A stretch of 13,405 nt of DNA from Pseudomonadota bacterium (GCA_023389055.1 JAEWFA010000009.1:1-13405), one strand, 5' to 3'; shown: positions 6,662-13,405, counted from the first letter of the stretch. The notes: generated by a model from the letters alone, not told the origin. Numbers and translations: made by a program.

Positions 6662-7401
6662 CAGCCGCTCCCGAGGTATGCCCGCCGCACCGAGTCGTCG
6701 CGCCGCAGCGCGTCGGCGCGCCCGCCGAGCACGATGCGCCCCGTCTCGACAAGGTATGCGTGGTCCGCCAGCCCCAGCGCCATCGACGCGTTCTGCTCGA
6801 CGAGCAGGATCGACACGCCTTCGCGCTCGTTGATCCGGCGCATGATCGCGAAGATCTCGCGCACGACGCGCGGCGCCAGGCCGAACGACGGCTCGTCGAG
6901 CAGCAGCAGCCGCGGTCTGGACATCAGCGCGCGCGAGACGGCGAGCATCTGCTGTTCGCCGCCCGAGAGCGTCCCCGCCTGCTGTCGGCGCCGCTCGTGC
7001 AGTCTGGGGAAGTACGCGTAGATGCGCTCGAAATCTTCGGCCACCGCGCGCCGGTCGCGCCTTGCCCATGCGCCCAGCCGCAGGTTCTCCTCGGTCGTGA
7101 GCCCGAGGAAGGTTCCGCGCCCGTCGGGCACGTGCGCGACGCCGAGTCGCGCGATGTCCTCGGTGGGCCGGCCGTCGATGCGCTCGCCGTCGAGCCGCAC
7201 CTCGCCGCTGGTGCGCACCATCATCGAGCACAGCGCGCGCAGCGTCGTCGTCTTTCCGGCGCCGTTCGCGCCGAGCAGCGCGGTGATCGAGCCGGGCGCC
7301 ATCTCGAATCGAAGGCCGTGCAGCACCTGCGTCGCCCCGTACGAAGCGACGAGGTCGCGAACGTCCAGCAGCGGCTTCGGTGACGATTCGGTCGGATTCA
7401 A
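6661..7401 (-). CDS. livF: Branched-chain-amino-acid-type ABC importer ATPase LivF
   Basis: With a TTG start this is a 246-residue ABC ATPase. Visible motifs are Walker A GANGAGKT (44-51), signature LSGGEQQ (145-151), Walker B LLLLDEP (165-171) and VEQN (201-204) at the switch region, where LivF proteins usually carry Gln rather than His. With LivG it powers the LivHM channel from the cytoplasm. The TTG at 7399-7401 overlaps the livG stop as TTGA, with GGAG five bases upstream. No ATG or GTG fits before the conserved LLDVRDLVASYG segment. A longer frame runs upstream, but it lies entirely within livG. The length is normal for the family. Confidence 0.94.
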   Translation of the reverse strand: MNPTESSPKPLLDVRDLVASYGATQVLHGLRFEMAPGSITALLGANGAGKTTTLRALCSMMVRTSGEVRLDGERIDGRPTEDIARLGVAHVPDGRGTFLGLTTEENLRLGAWARRDRRAVAEDFERIYAYFPRLHERRRQQAGTLSGGEQQMLAVSRALMSRPRLLLLDEPSFGLAPRVVREIFAIMRRINEREGVSILLVEQNASMALGLADHAYLVETGRIVLGGRADALRRDDSVRRAYLGSG

Positions 7402-8189
7402 GACGTCTCCGTTCCGAGGTACGCCTCGACGACTTCCGGGTGCGTGCGCACGTGCACGGGGTCGCCTTCGGCGATCTTGCGCCCGAAGTTCAGCGCCACC
7501 ACCTTGTCGGAGACGTTCATGACGAGATCGATGTGATGCTCGACGAGCAGGATCGTCAGGCCGAGCTCGTCGCGCAGCCCCCGGATCGATCCGGCGAGCG
7601 CCTGCACTTCCTCGTGGTTCAGTCCGCTCGCCGGCTCGTCGAGCAGCAGCAGCCGCGGCTCGGCAGCGAGCGCACGGGCGAGTTCCACGCGTTTGCACGT
7701 GCCGAAGGGCAACTCGGCCACGCGTGTGTCGATGACGGCTTCTAGCCCGAGCAGCTCGATGCGCTCGATCGCCCGCCTGCGCGCGTCGCGCTCCTCGGCA
7801 TCGACCCGCGGCAGGCGTAGCGAATTGGCGAGAAAGCCGGTGCCGGTACGGCTGTGCGTGCCGACCAGTACGTTGTCGAGGACGCTCATCGTGCCGAACA
7901 GCGCCAGGTTCTGGAAGGTACGGCCGATGCCCAGCGTGGCGATGCGGTGCCGCGGCAGCGCGCCGAGCTCGGCGCCGTCGAAGCGGATCCGCCCGGAATC
8001 GAGCTCGTACAGGCGCGACAGGCAGTTGAACAGCGTCGTCTTGCCGGCGCCGTTCGGCCCGATCAGGCCGCAGACGATGCCGGACGGCACGTCGAAGGAG
8101 ACGCGATCGAGCGCGACGACGCCGCCGAAGCGCACGCTGGCGTCTTCGACGACGAGCAGCGGAGCCTGCGCGTTGCCTCGTGTCGTCAT
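7398..8189 (-). CDS. livG: Branched-chain-amino-acid-type ABC importer ATPase LivG
   Basis: A 263-residue ABC ATPase and the first gene of the six-gene importer operon. Walker A is GPNGAGKT (44-51), the Q-loop segment is TFQN (91-94), and Walker B is LLLDEP (181-186) with Asp184 and Glu185. The switch histidine is in VEHH (216-219). The signature motif is the LivG-style LPFGTCK (160-166) rather than LSGGQ. The ATG at 8189 is preferred because GGGAAG lies five bases upstream and the protein then has the family length. An in-frame ATG at 8345 would add 52 residues with no family character and would extend through the divergent promoter region. Its stop overlaps the TTG start of livF. Confidence 0.94.
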   Translation of the reverse strand: MTTRGNAQAPLLVVEDASVRFGGVVALDRVSFDVPSGIVCGLIGPNGAGKTTLFNCLSRLYELDSGRIRFDGAELGALPRHRIATLGIGRTFQNLALFGTMSVLDNVLVGTHSRTGTGFLANSLRLPRVDAEERDARRRAIERIELLGLEAVIDTRVAELPFGTCKRVELARALAAEPRLLLLDEPASGLNHEEVQALAGSIRGLRDELGLTILLVEHHIDLVMNVSDKVVALNFGRKIAEGDPVHVRTHPEVVEAYLGTETS

Positions 8190-8278
8190 CTGCTTCCCGG
8201 CGTCCGGCGCCCGGTGCACTGCGCCATGCTGCGCGCGTCGTTGATCCTCGTGCCGTTGCGCGGCCCGATATCCGTATT

Positions 8279-8307
8279 CCTCGGCGGCGCATGGCGAGCC
8301 GCCGAGG
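8279..8307. repeat. Perfect 10-bp inverted repeat upstream of the fmdB -10 element
   Basis: CCTCGGCGGC (8279-8288) and GCCGCCGAGG (8298-8307) are exact reverse complements separated by nine bases. The right arm covers the position where a -35 would lie for the TATAAT at 8324. It could therefore be an operator for a dimeric regulator. If liv transcription starts to the right of it, it could instead be a leader hairpin of the livG message. Function is not established. Confidence 0.5.
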
Positions 8308-8323
8308 TTGCTGCGTTTCCTTT

Positions 8324-8329
8324 TATAAT
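8324..8329 (+). promoter_or_regulatory. Putative -10 element (TATAAT) of the fmdB-DUF502-aspS operon
   Basis: A consensus TATAAT in otherwise very GC-rich DNA lies 60 bases before the fmdB start. At the standard 16-18 base spacing the upstream sequence (GCCGAG region) does not resemble TTGACA. TTGCTG at 8308 is too close to serve as the -35. Confidence 0.5.
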
Positions 8330-8352
8330 TCAAGGTTTTCCGCATTTTCCCG

Positions 8353-8380
8353 CCGTCGGGTTCCGACGGACGGGTTCCGA
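8353..8380 (+). repeat. Leader hairpin and 10-base direct repeat upstream of fmdB
   Basis: CCGTCGG (8353-8359) and CCGACGG (8363-8369) form a 7-bp stem around a three-base loop. The 10-mer CGGGTTCCGA occurs at 8357-8366 and again at 8371-8380, 14 bases apart. Both lie between the predicted -10 and the fmdB start, so they would be in the 5' leader of the rightward transcript. Confidence 0.5.
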
Positions 8381-8389
8381 GCCGAAGAA

Positions 8390-8743
8390 ATGCCGATCTA
8401 CGCGTATCGTTGCGCCGCCTGCGGCGCCGAGCAGGACGCTTTGCAGAAATTCTCCGACCCGCCGCTCACCGTCTGCCCGGCCTGCGGCGCCGAGTCCTTG
8501 CACCGCGTGCTCACCGCGCCCGCCTTCCAGCTCAAGGGCAGCGGCTGGTACGTCACCGATTTCCGCGACGGGAACAAGTCGAAGCAGTCGGCCTCCAACG
8601 ACGGCGGCGGCGCGTCGAAGCCCGACGACACCGCCTCTGCTGCGAAGGCCGAAGGCGCAAAGCCGGACGCGCCGACGAAGAGCGCCGATTCGCCCGCCGC
8701 CTCCGCCGGCGGCAGCGCTGCGACGGGCCCGGCGGCCGACTGA
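8390..8743 (+). CDS. FmdB-family zinc-ribbon protein
   Basis: A 117-residue protein of the FmdB/CxxC_CXXC_SSSS family. The N-terminal third is a zinc ribbon starting MPIYAYRC, with two CxxC pairs (Cys8/Cys11 and Cys29/Cys32) and the typical APAFQLKGSGWYVTDF segment (43-58). From about residue 61 the rest is low-complexity Ala/Ser/Lys/Asp/Gly and probably disordered. The family was named after a putative regulator of formamide/amide genes, but its biochemical role is unclear. The ATG at 8390 is fixed by the family start MPIYAYRC. The upstream frame is open but carries no homology, and the ribosome binding site is weak. It is first in the aspS operon, a position I recall as common in betaproteobacteria. 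Confidence 0.9.
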   Translation: MPIYAYRCAACGAEQDALQKFSDPPLTVCPACGAESLHRVLTAPAFQLKGSGWYVTDFRDGNKSKQSASNDGGGASKPDDTASAAKAEGAKPDAPTKSADSPAASAGGSAATGPAAD

Positions 8744-8851
8744 ACGCCTCGCCGGGCAGCCGACGCAATGGGTCCGGCGGATTCCCGGCCGCATCGAAGG
8801 CGCTCTTCCGACGGCACCGAGCCCGCGCCGCGCGCGGGACAGCGAGCACGA

Positions 8852-9538
8852 ATGCGCAAATACCTCGTTACCGGGTTGCTGATCTGGATTCCGCTCGTCA
8901 TCACGATCTGGGTGCTCAACCTGATCGTCGCGACGATGGACCAGAGCCTGCAACTGCTGCCCGCGCAGCTGCACCCGCGCAGCTGGTTCGGGCACGACAT
9001 CCCGGGGCTGGGTGCGTTGCTGTCGGTGGCCGTCGTCGTGCTCACCGGCATGGCCGCGCGCAACTACATCGGCGAGCGCCTGCTGATCTACTGGGAAGGG
9101 CTGCTCGGACGCATCCCGATCGTGCGGTCGATCTACTCGAGCGTGAAGCAGGTGAGCGACACGATCCTGTCGCCCAGCGGGCAGGCGTTCCGCCAGGCGC
9201 TGCTCGTGCAATACCCGCGCAGCGGCGTGTGGACGATCGGCTTTCTCACCGGCGCGCCGTCGGATGAAGTGCGTCGGCACGTCGACGTCGACATGATCTC
9301 GGTCTACGTCCCCACCACGCCGAACCCCACGTCCGGATTCTTCCTGATGATGCCGCGGGCGGAAACCGTCGAGTTGAACATGAGCGTCGATCAGGCGCTG
9401 AAGTACGTCGTTTCGATGGGCGTCGTCGCCCCGCACGACCGGGGTGCGCCGATGCCCCGGGCGCCCGGCGCGCAGCCCCGACCCGACGCCGAACCCGTCG
9501 TGCCCACCGTGGCGCCGCCGCTGAACCGGAGAACCTGA
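8852..9538 (+). CDS. DUF502 family inner-membrane protein
   Basis: A 228-residue membrane protein of the DUF502 family. One hydrophobic helix spans residues about 4-28 (start MRKYLVTGLLIWIPL) and a second about 50-70. A conserved soluble part follows, with GRIPIVRSIYSSVKQ, then FLTGAPSDE and TPNPTSGFFLMMPR. No biochemical function is established for the family. The ATG at 8852 gives the standard N terminus. An ATG at 8768 would add 28 Arg/Pro-rich residues that look non-coding. It lies 108 bases after the fmdB-like gene, and its stop overlaps the aspS start (TGATG), so the two are probably translationally coupled. The C terminus is Pro-rich and variable. Confidence 0.9.
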   Translation: MRKYLVTGLLIWIPLVITIWVLNLIVATMDQSLQLLPAQLHPRSWFGHDIPGLGALLSVAVVVLTGMAARNYIGERLLIYWEGLLGRIPIVRSIYSSVKQVSDTILSPSGQAFRQALLVQYPRSGVWTIGFLTGAPSDEVRRHVDVDMISVYVPTTPNPTSGFFLMMPRAETVELNMSVDQALKYVVSMGVVAPHDRGAPMPRAPGAQPRPDAEPVVPTVAPPLNRRT

Positions 9539-11334
9539 TGCGGACCTGCTATACCGGCGAGATCTCTGCCGAGCACCTGGACCGGACCGTCACGCTGTAC
9601 GGCTGGGTGCATCGCCGGCGCGACCATGGCGGCGTGATCTTCATCGACCTGCGCGATCGCGAAGGGCTGGCCCAGGTCGTCTGCGATCCCGATCGCCCGG
9701 AGATGTTCGCCACCGCCGAACGCATCCGCAACGAGTATTGCGTGAAGGTCGTCGGCCACGTGCGCCGGCGTCCCGAAGGAACCGTGAACCCCAACCTGCG
9801 CAGCGGCGAGGTCGAGGTGGTCTGCGAGCGGCTCGAGATCCTCAATGCATCGGTGACGCCCCCGTTCCAGCTCGACGACGAGAACCTCTCGGAAACGACG
9901 CGCCTGACGCATCGCGTTCTCGACCTGCGACGCCCGCCGATGCAGAAGAACATGATGCTGCGCTATCGCGTCGCGCGCGAGGTGCGCCGCTATCTCGACG
10001 GGCACGGCTTCGTCGACATCGAGACGCCGATGCTCACCAGCTCCACGCCCGAGGGCGCGCGCGACTACCTCGTGCCCTCGCGCGTGCATCCGGGCGAGTT
10101 CTACGCGCTTCCGCAGTCGCCGCAGCTGTTCAAGCAGATGCTGATGGTCGCCGGCTTCGACCGCTACTACCAGATCGTCAAGTGCTTTCGCGACGAGGAC
10201 CTGCGCGCCGACCGCCAGCCCGAGTTCACGCAGATCGACTGCGAGACGTCGTTCCTCGACGAGGTCGAGATCCGCGCCATTTTCGAAGAGATGATCCGCG
10301 TGGTCTTTCGCAACTCGATCGATGTGGAGCTGCCCGACCCGTTTCCCACGATGAGCTATGCCGAGGCGATGCGTCGCTTCGGCTCCGACAAGCCCGACCT
10401 GCGCGTGAAGCTCGAGTTCACCGAGCTCACCGACGTCATGCGCGACGTCGACTTCAAGGTGTTCTCCGCGCCGGCGAACGCGAAGGACGGACGCGTCGTC
10501 GCGCTGCGCGTTCCCGGGGGTGGCGCGCTCACCCGCGGCGAGATCGACGCCTACGGCCAGTTCGTGTCGATCTACGGCGCGCGCGGCCTCGCCTGGATCA
10601 AGGTCAACGACGCAGCGCGCGCACGCGAGGGACTGCAGTCCCCGATCGTCAAGAACCTGCACGATGCGGCGATCAAGGCGATCCTCGAGCGTACCGGCGC
10701 GCGCGACGGCGACCTGGTCTTCTTTGGCGCCGACCAGGCCAGGATCGTCGACGCATCGATCGGGGCGCTGCGCACGAAGATCGGCCACTCGGACTTCGGT
10801 CGGCGCACGGGGGCGAGCGTCGCAGGGTGGATGCCGCTTTGGGTCACCGACTTTCCGATGTTCGAGTACGACGCCGACGCCGATCGCTGGGTCGCGATGC
10901 ACCATCCGTTCACTTCGCCGAAGGACGGACACGAGGACATGCTCGAGAGCGCCCCCGGGCAGTGCCTGGCGAAGGCCTACGACCTGGTGCTCAACGGCTG
11001 GGAGATCGGCGGCGGGTCGGTGCGCATCCATCGCGAGGCGGTGCAGAGCAAGGTGTTCGGGGCGCTGCGCATCGGACCCGCGGAGGCTCGCGCGAAGTTC
11101 GGGTTCCTGCTCGATGCGCTGCAGTACGGGGCGCCGCCGCACGGCGGCATCGCCTTCGGGCTGGACCGCATCGTCGCGATGATGGCGGGCGCCGACTCGA
11201 TCCGCGACGTCATCGCATTCCCGAAGACGCAGCGCGCGCAGGACCTCCTCGTCCAGGCGCCGTCGGCCGTCGACGAGCAGCAGTTGCGCGAGTTGCACAT
11301 CCGGCTGCGCAAGGCCGAAGTCCGCAGCGCCTGA
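9538..11334 (+). CDS. aspS: Aspartyl-tRNA synthetase (probably non-discriminating, Asp/Asn)
   Basis: A 598-residue class II bacterial-type AspRS. An N-terminal OB-fold anticodon-binding domain (about 1-105) is followed by the catalytic core. The core has motif 1 near RYLDGHGFVDIETP (151-164), the loop QSPQLFKQ (193-200), motif 2 FRDED...QPEFTQID (217-234) and motif 3 FGLDR (540-544). A bacterial GAD insertion lies at about 290-420. It charges tRNA-Asp with aspartate. His30 (in RRRDHGG) and Gly81 (in RPEG) match the residues tied to relaxed specificity in P. aeruginosa AspRS; E. coli has Leu and Lys there. That suggests it also makes Asp-tRNA-Asn for GatCAB amidation. The start overlaps the DUF502 stop, with GGAGA just upstream. 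Confidence 0.97.
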   Translation: MRTCYTGEISAEHLDRTVTLYGWVHRRRDHGGVIFIDLRDREGLAQVVCDPDRPEMFATAERIRNEYCVKVVGHVRRRPEGTVNPNLRSGEVEVVCERLEILNASVTPPFQLDDENLSETTRLTHRVLDLRRPPMQKNMMLRYRVAREVRRYLDGHGFVDIETPMLTSSTPEGARDYLVPSRVHPGEFYALPQSPQLFKQMLMVAGFDRYYQIVKCFRDEDLRADRQPEFTQIDCETSFLDEVEIRAIFEEMIRVVFRNSIDVELPDPFPTMSYAEAMRRFGSDKPDLRVKLEFTELTDVMRDVDFKVFSAPANAKDGRVVALRVPGGGALTRGEIDAYGQFVSIYGARGLAWIKVNDAARAREGLQSPIVKNLHDAAIKAILERTGARDGDLVFFGADQARIVDASIGALRTKIGHSDFGRRTGASVAGWMPLWVTDFPMFEYDADADRWVAMHHPFTSPKDGHEDMLESAPGQCLAKAYDLVLNGWEIGGGSVRIHREAVQSKVFGALRIGPAEARAKFGFLLDALQYGAPPHGGIAFGLDRIVAMMAGADSIRDVIAFPKTQRAQDLLVQAPSAVDEQQLRELHIRLRKAEVRSA

Positions 11335-11357
11335 GCACGTCGACGGAACGCGGGCGG

Positions 11358-11813
11358 ATGGGCACGAAGATCCCCGAGTCGGTGCTGGTCGTCGTGCACA
11401 GCGAGGATCTGCACGTGCTGCTGCTCGAGCGCGCGGATCACCCCGGCTACTGGCAGTCGGTTACCGGAAGCCGCGCGACGCTCGACGAGCCGCTCGTGCA
11501 GACCTGCCGACGCGAAGTGCTCGAGGAAACGGGAATCGACGCCGACGACTTCGCGCTGTGCGACTGGCAACAGGAGAACCGCTACGAGATCTATCTGCAC
11601 TGGCGGCATCGCTACGCGGAGGGCATCACGCACAACCTCGAGCACGTCTTCGGCCTGTGCCTTCCGCGGCCGCGCGACGTGACGCTGGCGCCGCGCGAGC
11701 ACCTGCGCTTCGAGTGGCTGTCGTGGGAAAACGCCGCCGAACGCTGCTTTTCGTGGAGCAACGCACAGGCGATCCGGCAACTGCCCGAGCGCTTCGCGCA
11801 ATGCCGCCGATGA
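11358..11813 (+). CDS. nudB: Dihydroneopterin triphosphate diphosphatase, Nudix family
   Basis: A 151-residue Nudix hydrolase. The NudB-specific YWQSVTGS segment (31-38) leads into the Nudix box, which ends in REVLEETGI (52-60). There is one more residue between the box glycine and the first conserved glutamate than in E. coli NudB. NudB removes pyrophosphate from dihydroneopterin triphosphate, an early step of folate synthesis. The ATG at 11358 is 23 bases after the aspS stop and gives the family N terminus (MGTKIPESVLVVVHS). The frame is open much further upstream only as a shadow of aspS. The ribosome binding site is weak, so coupling to aspS is likely. The stop overlaps the next gene as ATGA. 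Confidence 0.92.
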   Translation: MGTKIPESVLVVVHSEDLHVLLLERADHPGYWQSVTGSRATLDEPLVQTCRREVLEETGIDADDFALCDWQQENRYEIYLHWRHRYAEGITHNLEHVFGLCLPRPRDVTLAPREHLRFEWLSWENAAERCFSWSNAQAIRQLPERFAQCRR

Positions 11814-12844
11814 AGACTCCCGGGCATCGCAAGGCGGCGCAGGCGAAGGCGGCGCGGCTGCGCGAGACCGCGCGGGGAACGCGATCCGCGGCGCTGGTGC
11901 AGCGACGCGCCCCCGCGGGCGGGTCGAAGACCGCGCCGCCTGCGGCGACGGGCGCAACCGGCGTCGAACGTCGGTTACGCGTCTCGACGTACAACATCCA
12001 CAAGGGCGTGTTGCGCGACTTCACCGGCCTGCGGCGCGTGGCGCGCATCCACGAGCTGCGCGCGCGGCTGCACGAACTCGACAGCGACCTGATCTTCCTG
12101 CAGGAAGTGCAGGGCCAGCACCAGCGCTACGCGCGCCGCTTCGCGCAGTGGCCGGCCGAGTCGCAGGAGCTGTTCCTGTCGAAGTCGCCGACGACGCAGC
12201 AGGCGTTCGAAACCGCGTACGGGCGCAACGCGAGCTATCTGCACGGGCATCACGGCAATGCGCTGCTGTCGCGCTTTCCGATCGTCGGACTCGAGAATCG
12301 CGACGTCTCCGATCATGCGCTCGAGAAACGAGGCGTGCTGCATTGCACGGTCGAGGTCGCCGGTCGGCAGGTGCACTGCTTCGTCGTGCATTTCGGGCTG
12401 CTCGCCGCCAGCCGCGAGCGCCAGCTCGATGCGCTGCTCGAATGGATCGATGCGGAGGTTCCCGGCAACCAGCCGTTGATCGTCGCCGGAGACTTCAACG
12501 ACTGGCGCAACACGTTGTCCGAGCGACTGTGCGCGCGCGCCGGCGTCGTCGAGGTATTCGATGCCGTGCACCCGCGCTTCGAGTCGCTGCAACGCGCCGC
12601 CTACTTCGTGCGCGATCGGCTGGCGGAAGTCGGCGCACTGCAGCCGCCGCCGATTTCGCGACTGCCGCGCATGGTGCGCACCGCGCGCACCTATCCCGCG
12701 CTGGTTCCCTGGTTCCGCATGGACCGCATCTACCAGCGCGGCTTTCACGTCACCGCCGCACGCGTGCTGCGCGGCCTCGAATGGGCGCGGCTGTCCGACC
12801 ACAGCCCGCTCGTCGCCGACCTCGAGCTGCCGGAAGACTCATGA
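11810..12844 (+). CDS. Endonuclease/exonuclease/phosphatase (EEP) family protein, YbhP-like
   Basis: A 344-residue EEP-superfamily metal-dependent phosphodiesterase. The active-site set is complete: STYNIHKG (59-66, Asn62), LQEV (97-100, metal-binding Glu99), VVHFGL (192-197, His194), GDFNDW (227-232) and LSDHSPL (328-334, Asp330/His331). The first ~50 residues are Lys/Arg/Ala-rich and precede the fold; there is no signal peptide or clear membrane helix. ATG at 11810 overlaps the nudB stop (ATGA). An in-frame ATG at 11801 would add three residues. Its stop overlaps the ATG of the cardiolipin synthase gene, the same pairing as E. coli ybhP-ybhO(clsB), which suggests a role linked to membrane phospholipid. 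The substrate is unknown. Confidence 0.88.
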   Translation: MKTPGHRKAAQAKAARLRETARGTRSAALVQRRAPAGGSKTAPPAATGATGVERRLRVSTYNIHKGVLRDFTGLRRVARIHELRARLHELDSDLIFLQEVQGQHQRYARRFAQWPAESQELFLSKSPTTQQAFETAYGRNASYLHGHHGNALLSRFPIVGLENRDVSDHALEKRGVLHCTVEVAGRQVHCFVVHFGLLAASRERQLDALLEWIDAEVPGNQPLIVAGDFNDWRNTLSERLCARAGVVEVFDAVHPRFESLQRAAYFVRDRLAEVGALQPPPISRLPRMVRTARTYPALVPWFRMDRIYQRGFHVTAARVLRGLEWARLSDHSPLVADLELPEDS

Positions 12845-13405
12845 GCGCGCGGCGTGCGAGCGCGTCGCGTACGGCCCTCCCGCGCGACGACGTGGAGCCT
12901 GCGCCGCAGCCCGGCTGGCCGCACCGCGTCTCGCTGCGTTGGTACGAGAGCCTGAAGCCGCGCATGCAGCGCGGCCACGAGATCGAACTGCTCGAGACGG
13001 GCGAGCAGTACTTCCCGGCGCTCGAGAAGGCGATCGACGAGGCGCGCGAGAGCGTGCACCTCGAGACCTACATCTTCGAGGACGACCCGAGCGGCCGGCG
13101 CGTCGGCGCAGCGCTGGCGCGCGCTGCGCGACGCGGCGTGCGGGTGCACGTGGTCGTCGACGGCTTCGGCACGGCGTACGTCGACGAGGCGCGCGCACAG
13201 GCGCTGCGCGACGCAGGCGTGCTGCTCGAGGTGTTTCGCCCGGACCTGCGCCGCTACTCGCTGGACCGCCAGCGTCTGCGCCGCATGCATCGCAAGATGG
13301 TCGTCGTCGACGGCGCAGTCGCCTTCGTCGGCGGCATCAATGTGCTCGACGACTACTACGACCCGAACCACGGCGCGCTCGAGCACCCGCGGCTCGATTA
13401 TGCGG
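12841..13405 (+). CDS. clsB: Cardiolipin synthase B-like phospholipase D protein (5' part)
   Basis: The first 188 codons of a phospholipase-D-superfamily protein that runs off the right edge. After an Arg/Pro-rich N terminus come HEIELLETGEQYFPALEKAI, VHLETYIFEDD and the first HKD motif, HRKMVVVD (His150, Lys152, Asp157), followed by FVGGINV and a DDYYDPNH segment typical of ClsB. ClsB enzymes join phosphatidyl groups to make cardiolipin at the inner membrane; two HKD motifs are needed, and the second lies outside this window. The ATG at 12841 overlaps the upstream stop (ATGA). ATG is the only reasonable start before the conserved part. Confidence 0.9.
   Translation, partial: MSARRASASRTALPRDDVEPAPQPGWPHRVSLRWYESLKPRMQRGHEIELLETGEQYFPALEKAIDEARESVHLETYIFEDDPSGRRVGAALARAARRGVRVHVVVDGFGTAYVDEARAQALRDAGVLLEVFRPDLRRYSLDRQRLRRMHRKMVVVDGAVAFVGGINVLDDYYDPNHGALEHPRLDYA

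Larger units (their letters stand above)
8190..8389. promoter_or_regulatory. Divergent promoter region between the liv operon and the fmdB-aspS operon
   Basis: These 200 bases separate two divergent operons. The only AT-rich island is near 8317-8347, holding a perfect TATAAT for the rightward genes and, overlapping it, TATAAA on the other strand. A perfect inverted repeat lies at 8279-8307, and a second short hairpin with a direct repeat lies at 8353-8380. No classical -35 is found at the usual spacing for either direction, which may point to activator dependence. Confidence 0.55.

Noticed and set aside
8308..8329. TTGCTG (8308) paired with TATAAT (8324) as a full sigma-70 promoter
   Set aside because: The spacer is only 10 bases, far from the required 16-18.
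8190..8345. A 52-residue N-terminal extension of LivG from an ATG at 8345
   Set aside because: The added residues have no LivG homology, would span the inverted repeat and the AT-rich promoter island, and a good start with a ribosome binding site exists at 8189.
9391..11298. A 635-codon open frame antisense to aspS
   Set aside because: It lies exactly over a certain aspS gene, is rich in Arg, Ala, Asp and Val in the way expected of mirrored GC-rich codons, and shows no domain or motif.
1..13405. Hidden mobile element, CRISPR array, phage remnant, toxin-antitoxin or defence system
   Set aside because: No transposase or integrase motif, regularly spaced repeats, terminal inverted repeats or target duplications were seen. 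Gene density, codon use and operon structure look uniform and chromosomal.

Overview
The window reads as chromosomal DNA of a GC-rich proteobacterium, most likely a betaproteobacterium of the Burkholderiales type. The reasons are the strong G/C bias at third codon positions, the block fmdB / DUF502 / aspS / nudB / endonuclease-exonuclease-phosphatase / clsB, and a non-discriminating-type aspartyl-tRNA synthetase. No database search was possible, so this placement rests on recalled gene order and protein motifs.

Left part (1-2286). The first 25 bases are the last codons of a rightward ssb gene, recognised by the SSB C-terminal tip DDDIPF. Facing it is a leftward gene for a phenylacetate-CoA-ligase-like adenylate-forming enzyme with no visible partner genes. 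Divergent from that is a ThrH-type phosphoserine phosphatase / homoserine phosphotransferase (HAD family).

Middle part (2331-8189, all leftward). This is a complete branched-chain-amino-acid-type (HAAT/Liv) ABC importer operon in the order livG, livF, livH, livM, binding protein 1, binding protein 2. The first five genes are joined by 1-4 base stop/start overlaps (TTGA, TGATG, ATGA, ATGA). The second binding protein is a close paralogue of the first. It is separated by a 55-base gap holding a perfect 11-bp hairpin and uses a TTG start. The ligand cannot be read from the sequence.

Right part (8390-13405, all rightward). Across a 200-base divergent intergenic region lies a housekeeping operon: an FmdB-type zinc-ribbon protein, a DUF502 membrane protein, AspRS, NudB (folate-pathway Nudix hydrolase), an EEP-family phosphodiesterase and the start of a ClsB-type cardiolipin synthase that runs off the window. 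The last two are the counterparts of E. coli ybhP and ybhO/clsB. Several junctions again overlap (TGATG, ATGA, ATGA).

I found no mobile elements, CRISPR arrays, tRNA or rRNA genes, phage genes or defence genes. Most of the window is ordinary core and transport gene content. The points most worth a second look are the duplicated binding protein with its intergenic hairpin, the inverted repeats and short direct repeat around the fmdB-aspS promoter, and the AspRS residues that predict tRNA-dependent asparagine synthesis.
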